Of a stretch of 64,000 bases of DNA, positions 10,177 through 17,775 are shown in pieces (position 1 is the stretch's first letter; each line of letters begins with the position of its first letter). Below the pieces are notes generated by a model that saw only the letters and a program-made list of their open reading frames with translations, ran no database searches and had not been told where the DNA came from. A program made the position numbers and the translations under genes. Source of the DNA: Corynebacterium curieae (GTDB taxonomy: Bacteria > Actinomycetota > Actinomycetes > Mycobacteriales > Mycobacteriaceae). The DNA is taken from contig NZ_JAKMUU010000002.1 of assembly GCF_027570035.1 (NCBI RefSeq), positions 62,001-126,000 of the forward strand. The letters run 5' to 3'.

Positions 10177-10205
10177 TTGGTGTACCCCGTCCCCTCTCTT
10201 AGACT
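10177..10205 (+). promoter_or_regulatory. Sigma-A-type promoter of moaA
   Basis: TTGGTG (10177-10182) and TAGACT (10200-10205) are separated by 17 nt. The -10 ends 7 nt before the ATG at 10213, so the transcript should begin at or next to the A of the start codon. This predicts a leaderless moaA mRNA and decides the start against an in-frame TTG at 10177. Confidence 0.6.
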
Positions 10206-10212
10206 GGCACCA

Positions 10213-11322
10213 ATGACTTCTTCGAAGCACTCCGTGGTTTCGCTGCCCCTGCCCACCGTGGGCCGGGCGCAGCCGCCGGCGGATCTGCCCGCACCGGCCA
10301 CTCATGGCACGCGCGCCCTGTTGGATCGCTATGGACGCCAAGCCCGAGACCTGCGCGTCTCCCTCACGGATCGCTGCAATCTGCGCTGCACCTACTGCAT
10401 GCCGGCCGAAGGTTTGGAGTGGATGCCCACAGAGCAAACCTTGAGCGATGAGGAAACCATTCGGTTGATCCGAATCGGCGTCGGCAAGCTGGGCATCCGC
10501 CAGGTGCGATTTACCGGCGGCGAGCCGCTGCTACGCAAGTCGCTGGAGAAGATTATTGCCGCCACCAAGCAGTTGCGCACCGACGAAGGCCGCTCCCCAT
10601 CCACCGCGCTGACCACCAACGGGCTTGGCCTAGAAAAGCGTGCCGGCGCCCTGGCAGCGGCTGGGCTCGACCGCATTAATGTCTCGCTCGACACCATCGA
10701 CCGCGAGCGCTACGCCGCGCTCACCCGCCGCGACCGCCTTGACCACGTCCTTCAGGCCATCGCCGCCGCGGATGCCGCGGGCCTGCACCCCATCAAGCTC
10801 AACGCCGTGGTCATGCCCGGTGTCAATGAAGAAGACATCGTCCCGCTGGCAGACTATGCCGTCCACCACGGCGCCCAGCTTCGCTTCATCGAGCAGATGC
10901 CACTCGGTCCCCGCGAAAAATGGCGCCGCGAGGACATGGTGACGGCCGCGGATATTCTCACCCGCCTGCGCACCCACTTTTCCATGGAGCCCGCCCGCGA
11001 ACCCCGTGGTTCCGCCCCCGCCGCACTGTGGGAAGTCAGGGCACCGGATGGCACGCGGGGCAAGCTGGGCATCATTGCCTCGGTCACCCACCCCTTCTGC
11101 GGCGACTGCGACCGCACCCGCCTGACTACCGATGGCGCCATTCGCAATTGCCTGTTTGGCAATTCCGAAACTCCGCTGCGGGATTTGCTGCGCTCCGGCG
11201 CTAGCGATGAGGACATCATGGCAGCCTGGGCAGGAGAAATGTGGACCAAAAAGCCCGGTCACGGCATCGATGACGAAGGCTTTCTCCAACCAGACCGCCC
11301 AATGTCCGCCATCGGCGGCTAA
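10213..11322 (+). CDS. moaA: GTP 3',8-cyclase (molybdenum cofactor biosynthesis protein A)
   Basis: A 369-residue radical SAM enzyme that, with MoaC, converts GTP to cyclic pyranopterin monophosphate, the first Moco step. The SAM cluster motif is CNLRCTYC within SLTDRCNLRCTYCMP. The second cluster uses the C-terminal cysteines in PFCGDCDRTRLTTDGAIRNCLFG. The conserved terminal Gly-Gly is present (SAIGG). The start is ATG at 10213, supported by the promoter spacing. moeA follows after 10 nt. Confidence 0.96.
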   Translation: MTSSKHSVVSLPLPTVGRAQPPADLPAPATHGTRALLDRYGRQARDLRVSLTDRCNLRCTYCMPAEGLEWMPTEQTLSDEETIRLIRIGVGKLGIRQVRFTGGEPLLRKSLEKIIAATKQLRTDEGRSPSTALTTNGLGLEKRAGALAAAGLDRINVSLDTIDRERYAALTRRDRLDHVLQAIAAADAAGLHPIKLNAVVMPGVNEEDIVPLADYAVHHGAQLRFIEQMPLGPREKWRREDMVTAADILTRLRTHFSMEPAREPRGSAPAALWEVRAPDGTRGKLGIIASVTHPFCGDCDRTRLTTDGAIRNCLFGNSETPLRDLLRSGASDEDIMAAWAGEMWTKKPGHGIDDEGFLQPDRPMSAIGG

Positions 11323-11332
11323 CCTGAATCCT

Positions 11333-12532
11333 ATGTCCACGCCCCGCAGCATCTCCGCGCACCTCGATGCCGTACTCGCGCTGGCTCCTACCCCGCCGGC
11401 CGAGCCCGCGGCCGTCGACGCCTCCCTCATCGGCCGTGTCCTTGCCGCCGCTGCCACCGCTCACTTTCCCGTGCCGCCCCACGCCAACTCGGCGATGGAT
11501 GGCTTCCTCGTCCATGCCACCGACCTTTCCTCTGCTGGCCCGTGGACCCTCCCCGTCGCCGGTGATGTACCCGCCGGCGCATCACTCATCGATGTTCCTG
11601 CCGGCCGCGCCGTGCGCATCATGACCGGCGCGCCCGTGGCCGACACCACAGGAATGCTCGTCGTCCCAGTCGAAAACACCACCACCCCGGCCGGCCCCGT
11701 AGCACTCCCCGATGAGGTCACCATCACCGATGCCCCCACCAAGTCGCATATCCGCCCCGCCGGCGAGGACATCCAGCCCGGCGCGCCAGTGGCCACGGCC
11801 GGCACGCTTGTCGACGCCGCCGTGATCGCCGCCCTCACCTCCGCCGGCGTGTATTCCGTCTCGGCCTACCGCCGCCCACGCATTGCGGTTATTTCTTCCG
11901 GGGAAGAACTCGTCGCTTCCCCAGCGCAGCTCGCCCCCGGCCAGCTGCCGGATTCTAATGGCCCGATGCTCGCCGCTCTCTCTGGTGCAGATACGCACGT
12001 CCATGTGGGCGATGACCCTGCGGTCCTAGCCTCTGCGCTCGATGAGCTAGCCTCGTCCCACGACCTCGTCATCACCTCCGGCGGAGTCTCCGCCGGCGCA
12101 TTCGACGTCGTCCACACCGTGCTGGGGCGCACTGGTTCTTCGTGGTTCGGGCACGTCGACCAGCGCCCTGGCGCGCCACAAGGCTACTCGCTGTGGAATA
12201 ACACCCCGGTGTTGTGCTTGCCCGGCAACCCTGTGGCAGCTTTTGTCGATTTCCAGCTTTATGCCCGCCCCCTTATCGCCGCGCTTTCCGGACGCCCCGC
12301 GCCACGCCAGCGGGTCAACCTGCGCGCACGAGTGGACACGCACCTTCCCGCTTCACGGGGCCGCCCGACCATTATCCCCGTGACCGTAGACTTTCAGGAA
12401 GCGCCAACTATCACCTCGCACCTGCCCCACGGCAGCCACCGCATCGTGTCACTGGCTGGGACTAATGGCTTTTGTCTCATCGACTCCGAGCCGCCCGCCA
12501 AAGGCGAGGACATCACCGTTTATATGTATTAA
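11333..12532 (+). CDS. moeA: Molybdopterin molybdenumtransferase
   Basis: A 399-residue MoeA-family enzyme that inserts molybdate into adenylylated molybdopterin. Visible landmarks are PHANSAMDGF, AGDVPAGAS, VRIMTGAPV, SHIRPAGEDIQPG, VISSGEELV, ITSGGVSAGAFD and LPGNPVAAFVDF, in the standard order of domains III, I and IV. I chose ATG at 11333 (MSTPRSISAHLDAVL) because upstream in-frame codons read inside moaA. It sits between moaA and moaC in one operon. Confidence 0.95.
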   Translation: MSTPRSISAHLDAVLALAPTPPAEPAAVDASLIGRVLAAAATAHFPVPPHANSAMDGFLVHATDLSSAGPWTLPVAGDVPAGASLIDVPAGRAVRIMTGAPVADTTGMLVVPVENTTTPAGPVALPDEVTITDAPTKSHIRPAGEDIQPGAPVATAGTLVDAAVIAALTSAGVYSVSAYRRPRIAVISSGEELVASPAQLAPGQLPDSNGPMLAALSGADTHVHVGDDPAVLASALDELASSHDLVITSGGVSAGAFDVVHTVLGRTGSSWFGHVDQRPGAPQGYSLWNNTPVLCLPGNPVAAFVDFQLYARPLIAALSGRPAPRQRVNLRARVDTHLPASRGRPTIIPVTVDFQEAPTITSHLPHGSHRIVSLAGTNGFCLIDSEPPAKGEDITVYMY

Positions 12533-12541
12533 GGAGCAACC

Positions 12542-13021
12542 ATGGAATTTACCCACCTGAACTCTGACGGCGCCGCCTACATGGTCGACGTCACCGAGAA
12601 GCAGCCCACCGTGCGCACCGCCACCGCGGAGGGCGAAGTTGCGTGCTCACCTGAGGTGATGACCGCGCTGCGCGACGGCACCGTACCCAAGGGCGATGTC
12701 CTCGCCGTCGCCCGCATCGCCGGCATTTCGGCCGCCAAGAAGGTCCCCGAGCTGCTTCCGCTGGCACATACCATCGGCGTGCATGGTTGTGCAGTGGAGC
12801 TCACGCTTGCCGACGACCACGTGTCCATCTCCGCCACCGTCCGCACCGCCGATCGCACCGGCGTGGAGATGGAGGCGCTTACGGCCGTAAATGTTTCCGC
12901 GCTAGCCATCATTGACATGGTCAAGGGCGTGGACCGCTCCGCCTATATCCGCCGCTGCGGCATCGTGGCGAAGTCCGGCGGCCGCTCCGGGGACTGGTCC
13001 CGCACCCTCCCGGAGGCCTAA
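12542..13021 (+). CDS. moaC: Cyclic pyranopterin monophosphate synthase
   Basis: A 159-residue MoaC that completes cPMP formation after MoaA. Family motifs are MVDVTEKQPTVRTATAEG, KGDVLAVARIAGISAAKKVPELLPLAHTI, GVEMEALTAVNVSALAIIDMVKGVD and the C-terminal KSGGRSG. The usual PLCHP segment reads PLAHT here, with the histidine kept. AAGGAG precedes the ATG by 5 nt. The stop overlaps the mobA start by one base (TAATG). Confidence 0.96.
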   Translation: MEFTHLNSDGAAYMVDVTEKQPTVRTATAEGEVACSPEVMTALRDGTVPKGDVLAVARIAGISAAKKVPELLPLAHTIGVHGCAVELTLADDHVSISATVRTADRTGVEMEALTAVNVSALAIIDMVKGVDRSAYIRRCGIVAKSGGRSGDWSRTLPEA

Positions 13022-13614
13022 TGCTCGGCGCGGTAATTCTCGCCGGCGGGCATGGCAGGCGCATGGGTGGCGCCGATAAGGCCTCCCTTTCCGCACATAG
13101 CACGCGCTTTATCGACCGCCTGCTCGCCCAGCTTCCCTACGGCACCCCGACCGTGGCCGTCTCCCCTCATCGCCTCGGCGTGCCTCAGGTGTGCGAGACC
13201 CCGCTCTACGGTGGTCCCGTCGCCGGCATCGCGGCCGGCGCCCAAGCCTTATCCCATTGCTCCGAGCTCGCCCTCTTTGCTGTGGATGCCCCCGATTCGC
13301 CGCAGCTGCTTCCCCATCTACGCGCAGCTCTCGCCTCTTCCACAGCCGATGCCGTGCTCACCCGTGCCGCCGACGGTTACCTCCAGCCCTTGTGCTCGCT
13401 CTGGCACACCCCTGCGCTCCGCGCGCAGCTCGAAGCCCTTCCCGCGACCCGCAACGTCTCTGTGCGCCGCCTTATCCGTGGAGCCAACTTCGTCGAGATT
13501 CCTGGCACCGGTGCCGAACGCGACTACGACACCCGGTCGGAGCTGCTCGAGCTCCCCTTGCTCTCCTCCCACTTCGCCCTTCGCGCTCACGGGGAGCCGC
13601 AACAAGCGCGATAA
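13021..13614 (+). CDS. mobA: Molybdenum cofactor guanylyltransferase (MobA type)
   Basis: A 197-residue nucleotidyltransferase. The N-terminal GTP site LAGGHGRRMGGADKA (residues 7-21) and the metal-binding aspartate region LALFAVDAPDSP are present. It would attach GMP to molybdopterin to give the dinucleotide cofactor, or act in a related role. Translation is coupled to moaC. The last codons (SSHFALRAHGEPQQAR) contain a 16-nt copy of a repeat that recurs downstream at 13665-13734, so the C-terminus may have been altered by a repeat element. Confidence 0.88.
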   Translation: MLGAVILAGGHGRRMGGADKASLSAHSTRFIDRLLAQLPYGTPTVAVSPHRLGVPQVCETPLYGGPVAGIAAGAQALSHCSELALFAVDAPDSPQLLPHLRAALASSTADAVLTRAADGYLQPLCSLWHTPALRAQLEALPATRNVSVRRLIRGANFVEIPGTGAERDYDTRSELLELPLLSSHFALRAHGEPQQAR

Positions 13615-13664
13615 GGCCACTCCTGTGAGCGCCTAGAGTGGATGAGCTCTCGTCAATGCGGAAA

Positions 13665-13734
13665 CCCGCCCTTCGCGCTCACCGTGGAGTCGAAATGCGA
13701 CCACAAACGGTCGCCGGTGAGCGCGAAGGGCGGG
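13665..13734. repeat. Perfect 20-bp inverted repeat with an inner stem, between convergent genes
   Basis: The arms 13665-13684 and 13715-13734 are exact reverse complements (20 of 20). Inside the 30-nt spacer GCGACC (13697-13702) and GGTCGC (13709-13714) form a second stem stacked on the right arm, leaving a 12-nt left bulge. Sixteen bases of the left arm recur exactly at 13575-13590, in the 3' end of mobA. There is no T-run, so it is not a canonical terminator, although its position between convergent mobA and the nirK-like gene would suit one. A small dispersed palindromic element is the other reading. Confidence 0.85.
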
Positions 13735-13773
13735 AGTGGCGGAAACTGGGCGGGAGGAACGGGAAGGTGCTCC

Positions 13774-15141
13774 TTACTCAGTAACGATAAACTTGCCGTG
13801 CTGGCCCTTCTCCGCGTTAGTCATGATGTGATTGACAAAGGAATAGATTCCGGGCTCATTGAAGGTCATCTCGACAAAACCGCCCTGGGCAGGAAGAAGG
13901 TCGAGTGCTTGAGAACCGGTCGAGTCCTCATCCTTGATTAGATAAGCACCTTCCTTATAGGCGGTGTCGAATTGTTCGCCCACAACGTGGAAGCTCAGCG
14001 GCTGATCGGGGCCTAGGTTGGTCAGCCACAGGCGGACGGTATCGCCCACCTTGGCCTTGATGGGCTCTGCGTCGTATTGGCCGGGGTAGTAGTTGAAGGC
14101 CATGAGGTCGAAACGACCGTCGGCAACGCGCTGGGCATCGGCGCCAGTGTTTTCCTCGCCGAGGAAGACGTCGGTGGCCATGAAGTTATACTCCGCGTCA
14201 ACGGGCTTCAGGTTCGGCGGATCGATGATGACGTTGCCGGCCATGCCGTTAGCAATGTGGAGGGACATGGGCGTCGTGGAGCAGTGATACATCCAGATGC
14301 CGGAGCGGTTCGCGGTGAACTTGTAGGTCAATTCTTGGCCCGGCTGGATGGATTTCATGGTCTCATCGGGATTGACTTCGCCGGCGTGGAAGTCGATGGA
14401 ATGGGCCATGGAGCCTTCGTTTTTGATGGTGATTTCGAATTTATCGCCCACCTTGCCGCGCAGGGTCGGGCCGGGGGCCTGGCCGTTGAAGAGCCAGCGC
14501 ATCTGCTTGATGCCGGGGGCGACCTCGACGACTTCCTCGGTCATCGTCCAGGTCTCTTTGTGCGTTTTCGTTTCGGCGGCCGGCCGCAAAGAGGCGTCGA
14601 AGGCGGAAAAGCCATCTCGTTGTGTGCCAAGTTCGGCCGCAGTGGGCACGTTGACGTGGGGATTGTTAGCGGAGGATACCGTGTGGTCGTGCCCTGCAGC
14701 AGGGCCATCTCCTACGTTGACCTTGAAGGTCATGCCCTGCATTTTGTGGCCGGCGATGGTGCAATAGCCTTCCTCGGAGGAGTCGATGACTCCGGCATCG
14801 AGTTGGACGGACTCGCCGGGGTCGACGCGGCTGGTTTCGGCGTCACCAATCTTTAAGTCATGGACTTGGTCGCCGGAGTTGGTGAAGTTGACCACTAGAT
14901 GGGTGCCGGGGTCGATGTCCACGGAAGAGGGAGAAAATGCCATGCCGTCTACGCTGACGTCAATAGTCTGCGTTTCACCGGAAGCTACAGGCGCCGCGGA
15001 GTCAGAGCCCTTCCCGGTGGAATTGACCACCGCGAGCGCGATGACTGCCGCTAACGCGATGCCGATGAGCAGCCACGAGGCCCAGGAGGAATCTTTGGGT
15101 GCGGGTTTGTCCGCGGGTTGTGAGGAAGAAACGCTCAGCAT
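13774..15141 (-). CDS. Membrane-anchored copper nitrite reductase-like protein with an extra N-terminal cupredoxin
   Basis: A 455-residue three-domain copper protein. An N-terminal membrane anchor (residues 19-40) precedes a cupredoxin with candidate type 1 ligands His94, Cys127, His132 and Met137. Two further cupredoxin domains match NirK/AniA. Type 1 ligands are His247, Cys287, His295 and Met300; type 2 ligands are His252, His286 and His438. The catalytic Asp250 and His385 equivalents are also kept. By these residues it should reduce nitrite to NO on the outer face of the membrane. The fused cupredoxin could act as built-in electron donor. Its start overlaps the next upstream gene by 7 nt. 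A laccase-like oxidase is the alternative, but the residue pattern favours NirK. Confidence 0.87.
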   Translation of the reverse strand: MLSVSSSQPADKPAPKDSSWASWLLIGIALAAVIALAVVNSTGKGSDSAAPVASGETQTIDVSVDGMAFSPSSVDIDPGTHLVVNFTNSGDQVHDLKIGDAETSRVDPGESVQLDAGVIDSSEEGYCTIAGHKMQGMTFKVNVGDGPAAGHDHTVSSANNPHVNVPTAAELGTQRDGFSAFDASLRPAAETKTHKETWTMTEEVVEVAPGIKQMRWLFNGQAPGPTLRGKVGDKFEITIKNEGSMAHSIDFHAGEVNPDETMKSIQPGQELTYKFTANRSGIWMYHCSTTPMSLHIANGMAGNVIIDPPNLKPVDAEYNFMATDVFLGEENTGADAQRVADGRFDLMAFNYYPGQYDAEPIKAKVGDTVRLWLTNLGPDQPLSFHVVGEQFDTAYKEGAYLIKDEDSTGSQALDLLPAQGGFVEMTFNEPGIYSFVNHIMTNAEKGQHGKFIVTE

Positions 15142-16319
15142 TTAACTCTCCAGTCTTTCTGTAGGTAGATGGCTCGGCCGACGGCGAAGATATTGGCGGC
15201 AAGGCCTATCCCCATCATGATAAGCCCGGCCACGGTAGCGCCCAGCAATGTCAGCAGTCCGCCCACGTTGATGAGCAGCAATCGGGCGTAGCCGGTGCGC
15301 TCGGTGGTATCAGGGCGTGCGCCGGTAAGGATGGGAAGCAAGTGGTGAAGGACACCGGTTATTAGTTGCAAGAGGCCGGCACCGAGGAAGGCGGGCAGCA
15401 AAACCAGCGTGATGGTGCGCGGATAGGCGCCCACAGCTGCGGAAATGGCATCGCCAGCGCACAGCGCCAGCATCCACAGCAGGCCGGCGATAACGGCAAC
15501 GGTGGCGGTGGTCAGCCGCGGTGAGCGCCCCATAACGGTGGCCAGGGCCGGTTGGATAATAAGCACCGCCGCCAAGACCACGAGCAGCTGGGCCACGCCT
15601 GCGGCTCGGGTAAGGCCCACCGCGTACAGCGCCATCGCCACGGAAAGGCCAACGCAGTGCACAACAAGCGCGCGAGTACACCTAGCACGGGCGATGGGCG
15701 AAATCGCGGTGGCAGAAAGTGTGGGGAGCAACGTGACCACCGTGCCAATGACGGTAAGCCATGCGAAACCCCAGCCCATGCCACGCGAGTGGGCGCCGAC
15801 GAGGAGGGAATACTCGCCTACCCCATTGCCGCTGAGGATGACAAGCACCACGGAGATAATCATGAACACTGCAGCGGCGATGTAGAAGGGTACGGTTACG
15901 GCAAAGGAACCGGATAGCGAGCCGCGTAAACGCCGCAGGACAAACCACAGGTGCCAGGTAAGGGCGGCGATGATGAGGGCGGAGGCGGCGTCGGCAAGCG
16001 GGCCCCAGTCATACCCCGCCCTATCGATGAGTAGCAGGATAAGCCCGAGCTGCACTAGCCCCACGCGACTGCCGACGCCCCGATAGTCCCCACCCGCCGT
16101 CCGGGTCAAGGCCTCAGTGAAGTGGGTGGAAAAAACAATAATCGCCGTGGTCAGCGCGCCAATGGTAAAGGGATGAATGATATCCCACCACACCACCGGC
16201 GCGCCCAAGGATGCGGCAATGAGAACGCCGAGGCCTGCCAGCATCCACCCGGCGATAATGGCTGCGGTGAGGGTATGCCACCGTCCGCGGGCTGCCAGGG
16301 AAATGTCATTAATGTGCAT
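15135..16319 (-). CDS. Polytopic membrane protein paired with the nirK-like gene
   Basis: A 394-residue protein with about eleven or twelve hydrophobic helices. Histidines lie in or near membrane segments (His49 in DIIHPFTIGALTTAIIVFSTHF, His66, the LLVGAHSRGMGWG helix, and VLHHLLPIL), reminiscent of NnrS or heme-copper oxidase subunit I relatives, but I see no full ligand set. From memory, some actinobacteria carry a similar membrane domain fused ahead of a NirK-like domain; here the two are separate, overlapping genes. I chose ATG at 16319, with AGGAGG 7 nt upstream and an 11-nt overlap with the NnrS-like gene. A role in electron delivery or NO handling is inference. Confidence 0.72.
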   Translation of the reverse strand: MHINDISLAARGRWHTLTAAIIAGWMLAGLGVLIAASLGAPVVWWDIIHPFTIGALTTAIIVFSTHFTEALTRTAGGDYRGVGSRVGLVQLGLILLLIDRAGYDWGPLADAASALIIAALTWHLWFVLRRLRGSLSGSFAVTVPFYIAAAVFMIISVVLVILSGNGVGEYSLLVGAHSRGMGWGFAWLTVIGTVVTLLPTLSATAISPIARARCTRALVVHCVGLSVAMALYAVGLTRAAGVAQLLVVLAAVLIIQPALATVMGRSPRLTTATVAVIAGLLWMLALCAGDAISAAVGAYPRTITLVLLPAFLGAGLLQLITGVLHHLLPILTGARPDTTERTGYARLLLINVGGLLTLLGATVAGLIMMGIGLAANIFAVGRAIYLQKDWRVKC

Positions 16320-17385
16320 GGCGTGCCTCCTGCCTGGTAAGGACGATGCCACAAGCAACGAACGCAAGCACTGCAATGATGGTCACCACTCCGCCTGTTT
16401 GAAAGGCCGTGTTGTGCTCAGCGCAATCGGCTAAAACGCGCACCGCTAGGCCACCGTGAAGAAGCCCCACCGGAAGGTATAGCGCCCCACGGTAAGGCAA
16501 ACGGCGGCGAATGACGGAGGTGATAATAATCGGAGCGTGCGCGAAAATCATGGACATGACAAAGCCTAAGAATATGGCGTGCACAGAGGCGTCATAGGCA
16601 AAGCCGGTGGCCTGGCCGTAAAGGAGCCAGAAGTATCCACCGAGGGCGAGCCAGGCATAACCGGCCAGCATGCACGCCGCCGAGTAGCGCGGCAGCCCCT
16701 TTGAGCGCACCAAGTTTTTGGCCACGTCCACCCGCGCGGTAGCCGCGGCAATGGCGATGAGCACCAGGCCCATAACGCGATAGCCCACCGCTGGGGCAAG
16801 CACATAGATGACGCTCGCTGCCGCCAGCCCCAATACTAGGAGGGTGAGCTGGTCTTCGGCGCGCGTTCCAGCCATGGTCACGCGCGCTAGTTCCATGCGC
16901 TCGCCGATGATGGTGGCCACGGCATAGAGCGCGCACAGTGGCATCGCTGCGGCAAACCCCGGCCCCATGGCCCATAGCGTCGCAGCAGCTACTCCCCCAA
17001 TAACACCGGCGGCTTGCACCACGATCGCCAGGCTAGCTTGACGGCAGTAGATGGTGACGTAGATAAAGCCAAGAACGAGGAACCCGGCGGCAAAGAACAC
17101 GGCCGGGACTCCCCGCGGCAGGCCGGCGAGAATACCAAGCACGCCAACAACGTGGCACACGGGACCCGCCCAGGCCCACGTGGTGCGCACGGCTACGGCG
17201 CGTTCCAGGCCGATGGCTCCACCGAGGAAACCAAAGACCATGAGCGGTCCGTGGTCGGCGGCGAAGGACGCTCCCGGGGTGGCGTTCAGCCCTAGGAGGG
17301 CGGCGCCCGCAGCCAGGCCTACCAGCAGGGACAGTCCTGCGAAGGCGAGGAAAATGAAGCGATGCGCTACGCTATTATTTTGCAC
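16309..17385 (-). CDS. NnrS-like polytopic membrane protein
   Basis: A 358-residue protein with about ten to twelve helices. Conserved-looking histidines are in ADHGPLMVFGFLGGAIGLERA (His45) and VHAIFLGFVMSMIFAHAPIII (His269, His283), resembling the H-x-GFLGG and HA-type helices of the NnrS family of heme/copper membrane proteins linked to NO tolerance. The GTG start at 17385 lies 7 nt after a TACGAT -10 box (17398-17393), so the mRNA is probably leaderless. It is the first gene of a three-gene minus-strand operon ending with the nirK-like gene. NnrS similarity is by motif only. Confidence 0.7.
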   Translation of the reverse strand: MQNNSVAHRFIFLAFAGLSLLVGLAAGAALLGLNATPGASFAADHGPLMVFGFLGGAIGLERAVAVRTTWAWAGPVCHVVGVLGILAGLPRGVPAVFFAAGFLVLGFIYVTIYCRQASLAIVVQAAGVIGGVAAATLWAMGPGFAAAMPLCALYAVATIIGERMELARVTMAGTRAEDQLTLLVLGLAAASVIYVLAPAVGYRVMGLVLIAIAAATARVDVAKNLVRSKGLPRYSAACMLAGYAWLALGGYFWLLYGQATGFAYDASVHAIFLGFVMSMIFAHAPIIITSVIRRRLPYRGALYLPVGLLHGGLAVRVLADCAEHNTAFQTGGVVTIIAVLAFVACGIVLTRQEARHAH

Positions 17386-17392
17386 GGGTTTT

Positions 17393-17398
17393 ATCGTA
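17393..17398 (-). promoter_or_regulatory. -10 box of the NnrS-like/nirK-like operon
   Basis: Minus-strand TACGAT ends 7 nt before the GTG at 17385. A weak TTTCGC lies 17 nt upstream as a possible -35. The 66-nt gap 17386-17451 is shared with the divergent DUF2249 gene, so both directions may be controlled together. No clear FNR/CRP-type site is visible. Confidence 0.4.
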
Positions 17399-17422
17399 CT
17401 AATATTGCTAGCAGAGCGAAAC

Positions 17423-17442
17423 TCACGCCCCTCTAGAAAGGA
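17423..17442 (+). repeat. Leader motif copy 1 (before the DUF2249 gene)
   Basis: CACGCCCCTCT followed after one base by GAAAGGA, ending 9 nt before the ATG at 17452. The same two blocks recur at 17748-17765 before modA. The GAAAGGA part is the ribosome site; the shared CACGCCCCTCT upstream of it is not explained by that. Confidence 0.6.
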
Positions 17443-17451
17443 CTACACACC

Positions 17452-17712
17452 ATGCAACTGCCTATCTCTGATGCCAATAAGCCGCATTCCATCCCCACCC
17501 TCAACGCCTCTGAAATTCCGCACGCTGTTCGCCACGGCGCCATCCATGGCGCGCTGGGCACCCTTAATGTGGGCGAAGCAATGATCCTCATCGCCCCGCA
17601 CAACCCGATTCCCCTGCTCAAGGAAGTCGAAGCACGCGAGGAAGAATTCGAGCTCGACTACCTCAAGGAAGAAGAAAACGACTTTCACATCAAATTCACC
17701 CGAATGGGCTAG
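17452..17712 (+). CDS. DUF2249-domain small protein
   Basis: An 86-residue soluble protein matching the DUF2249 pattern: a start like IPTLNASEIPHAVRHGAIHGALGTLNVGEAMILIAPHNPIPLLKEVEA, then an acidic linker and a short strand ending DFHIKFTRMG. DUF2249 proteins often sit near denitrification, hemerythrin and NO-related genes; the biochemical role is unsettled. Here it is divergent from the NnrS-like/nirK-like operon and 63 nt ahead of modA on the same strand. GAAAGGA precedes the ATG. Confidence 0.8.
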   Translation: MQLPISDANKPHSIPTLNASEIPHAVRHGAIHGALGTLNVGEAMILIAPHNPIPLLKEVEAREEEFELDYLKEEENDFHIKFTRMG

Positions 17713-17747
17713 ATGCAGGGCTTGTGGCAGCTATTCTGGGTAGGTCA

Positions 17748-17765
17748 CACGCCCCTCTGAAAGGA
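17748..17765 (+). repeat. Leader motif copy 2 (before modA)
   Basis: CACGCCCCTCT directly followed by GAAAGGA, ending 10 nt before the modA ATG at 17776. It repeats the block at 17423-17442 with a one-base indel. Two neighbouring genes thus share almost the same 5' leader. Confidence 0.6.
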
Positions 17766-17775
17766 GCCACCGCAC

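Noticed and set aside
13052-13636. Second and third long plus-strand frames over mobA
   Set aside because: GC-rich codon structure opens all three frames; only the frame with LAGGHGRRMGG is a real protein and it is coupled to moaC.
13642-13941. 99-residue plus-strand frame covering the inverted repeat
   Set aside because: It runs across both repeat arms and into the nirK-like gene on the other strand; no support as a protein.
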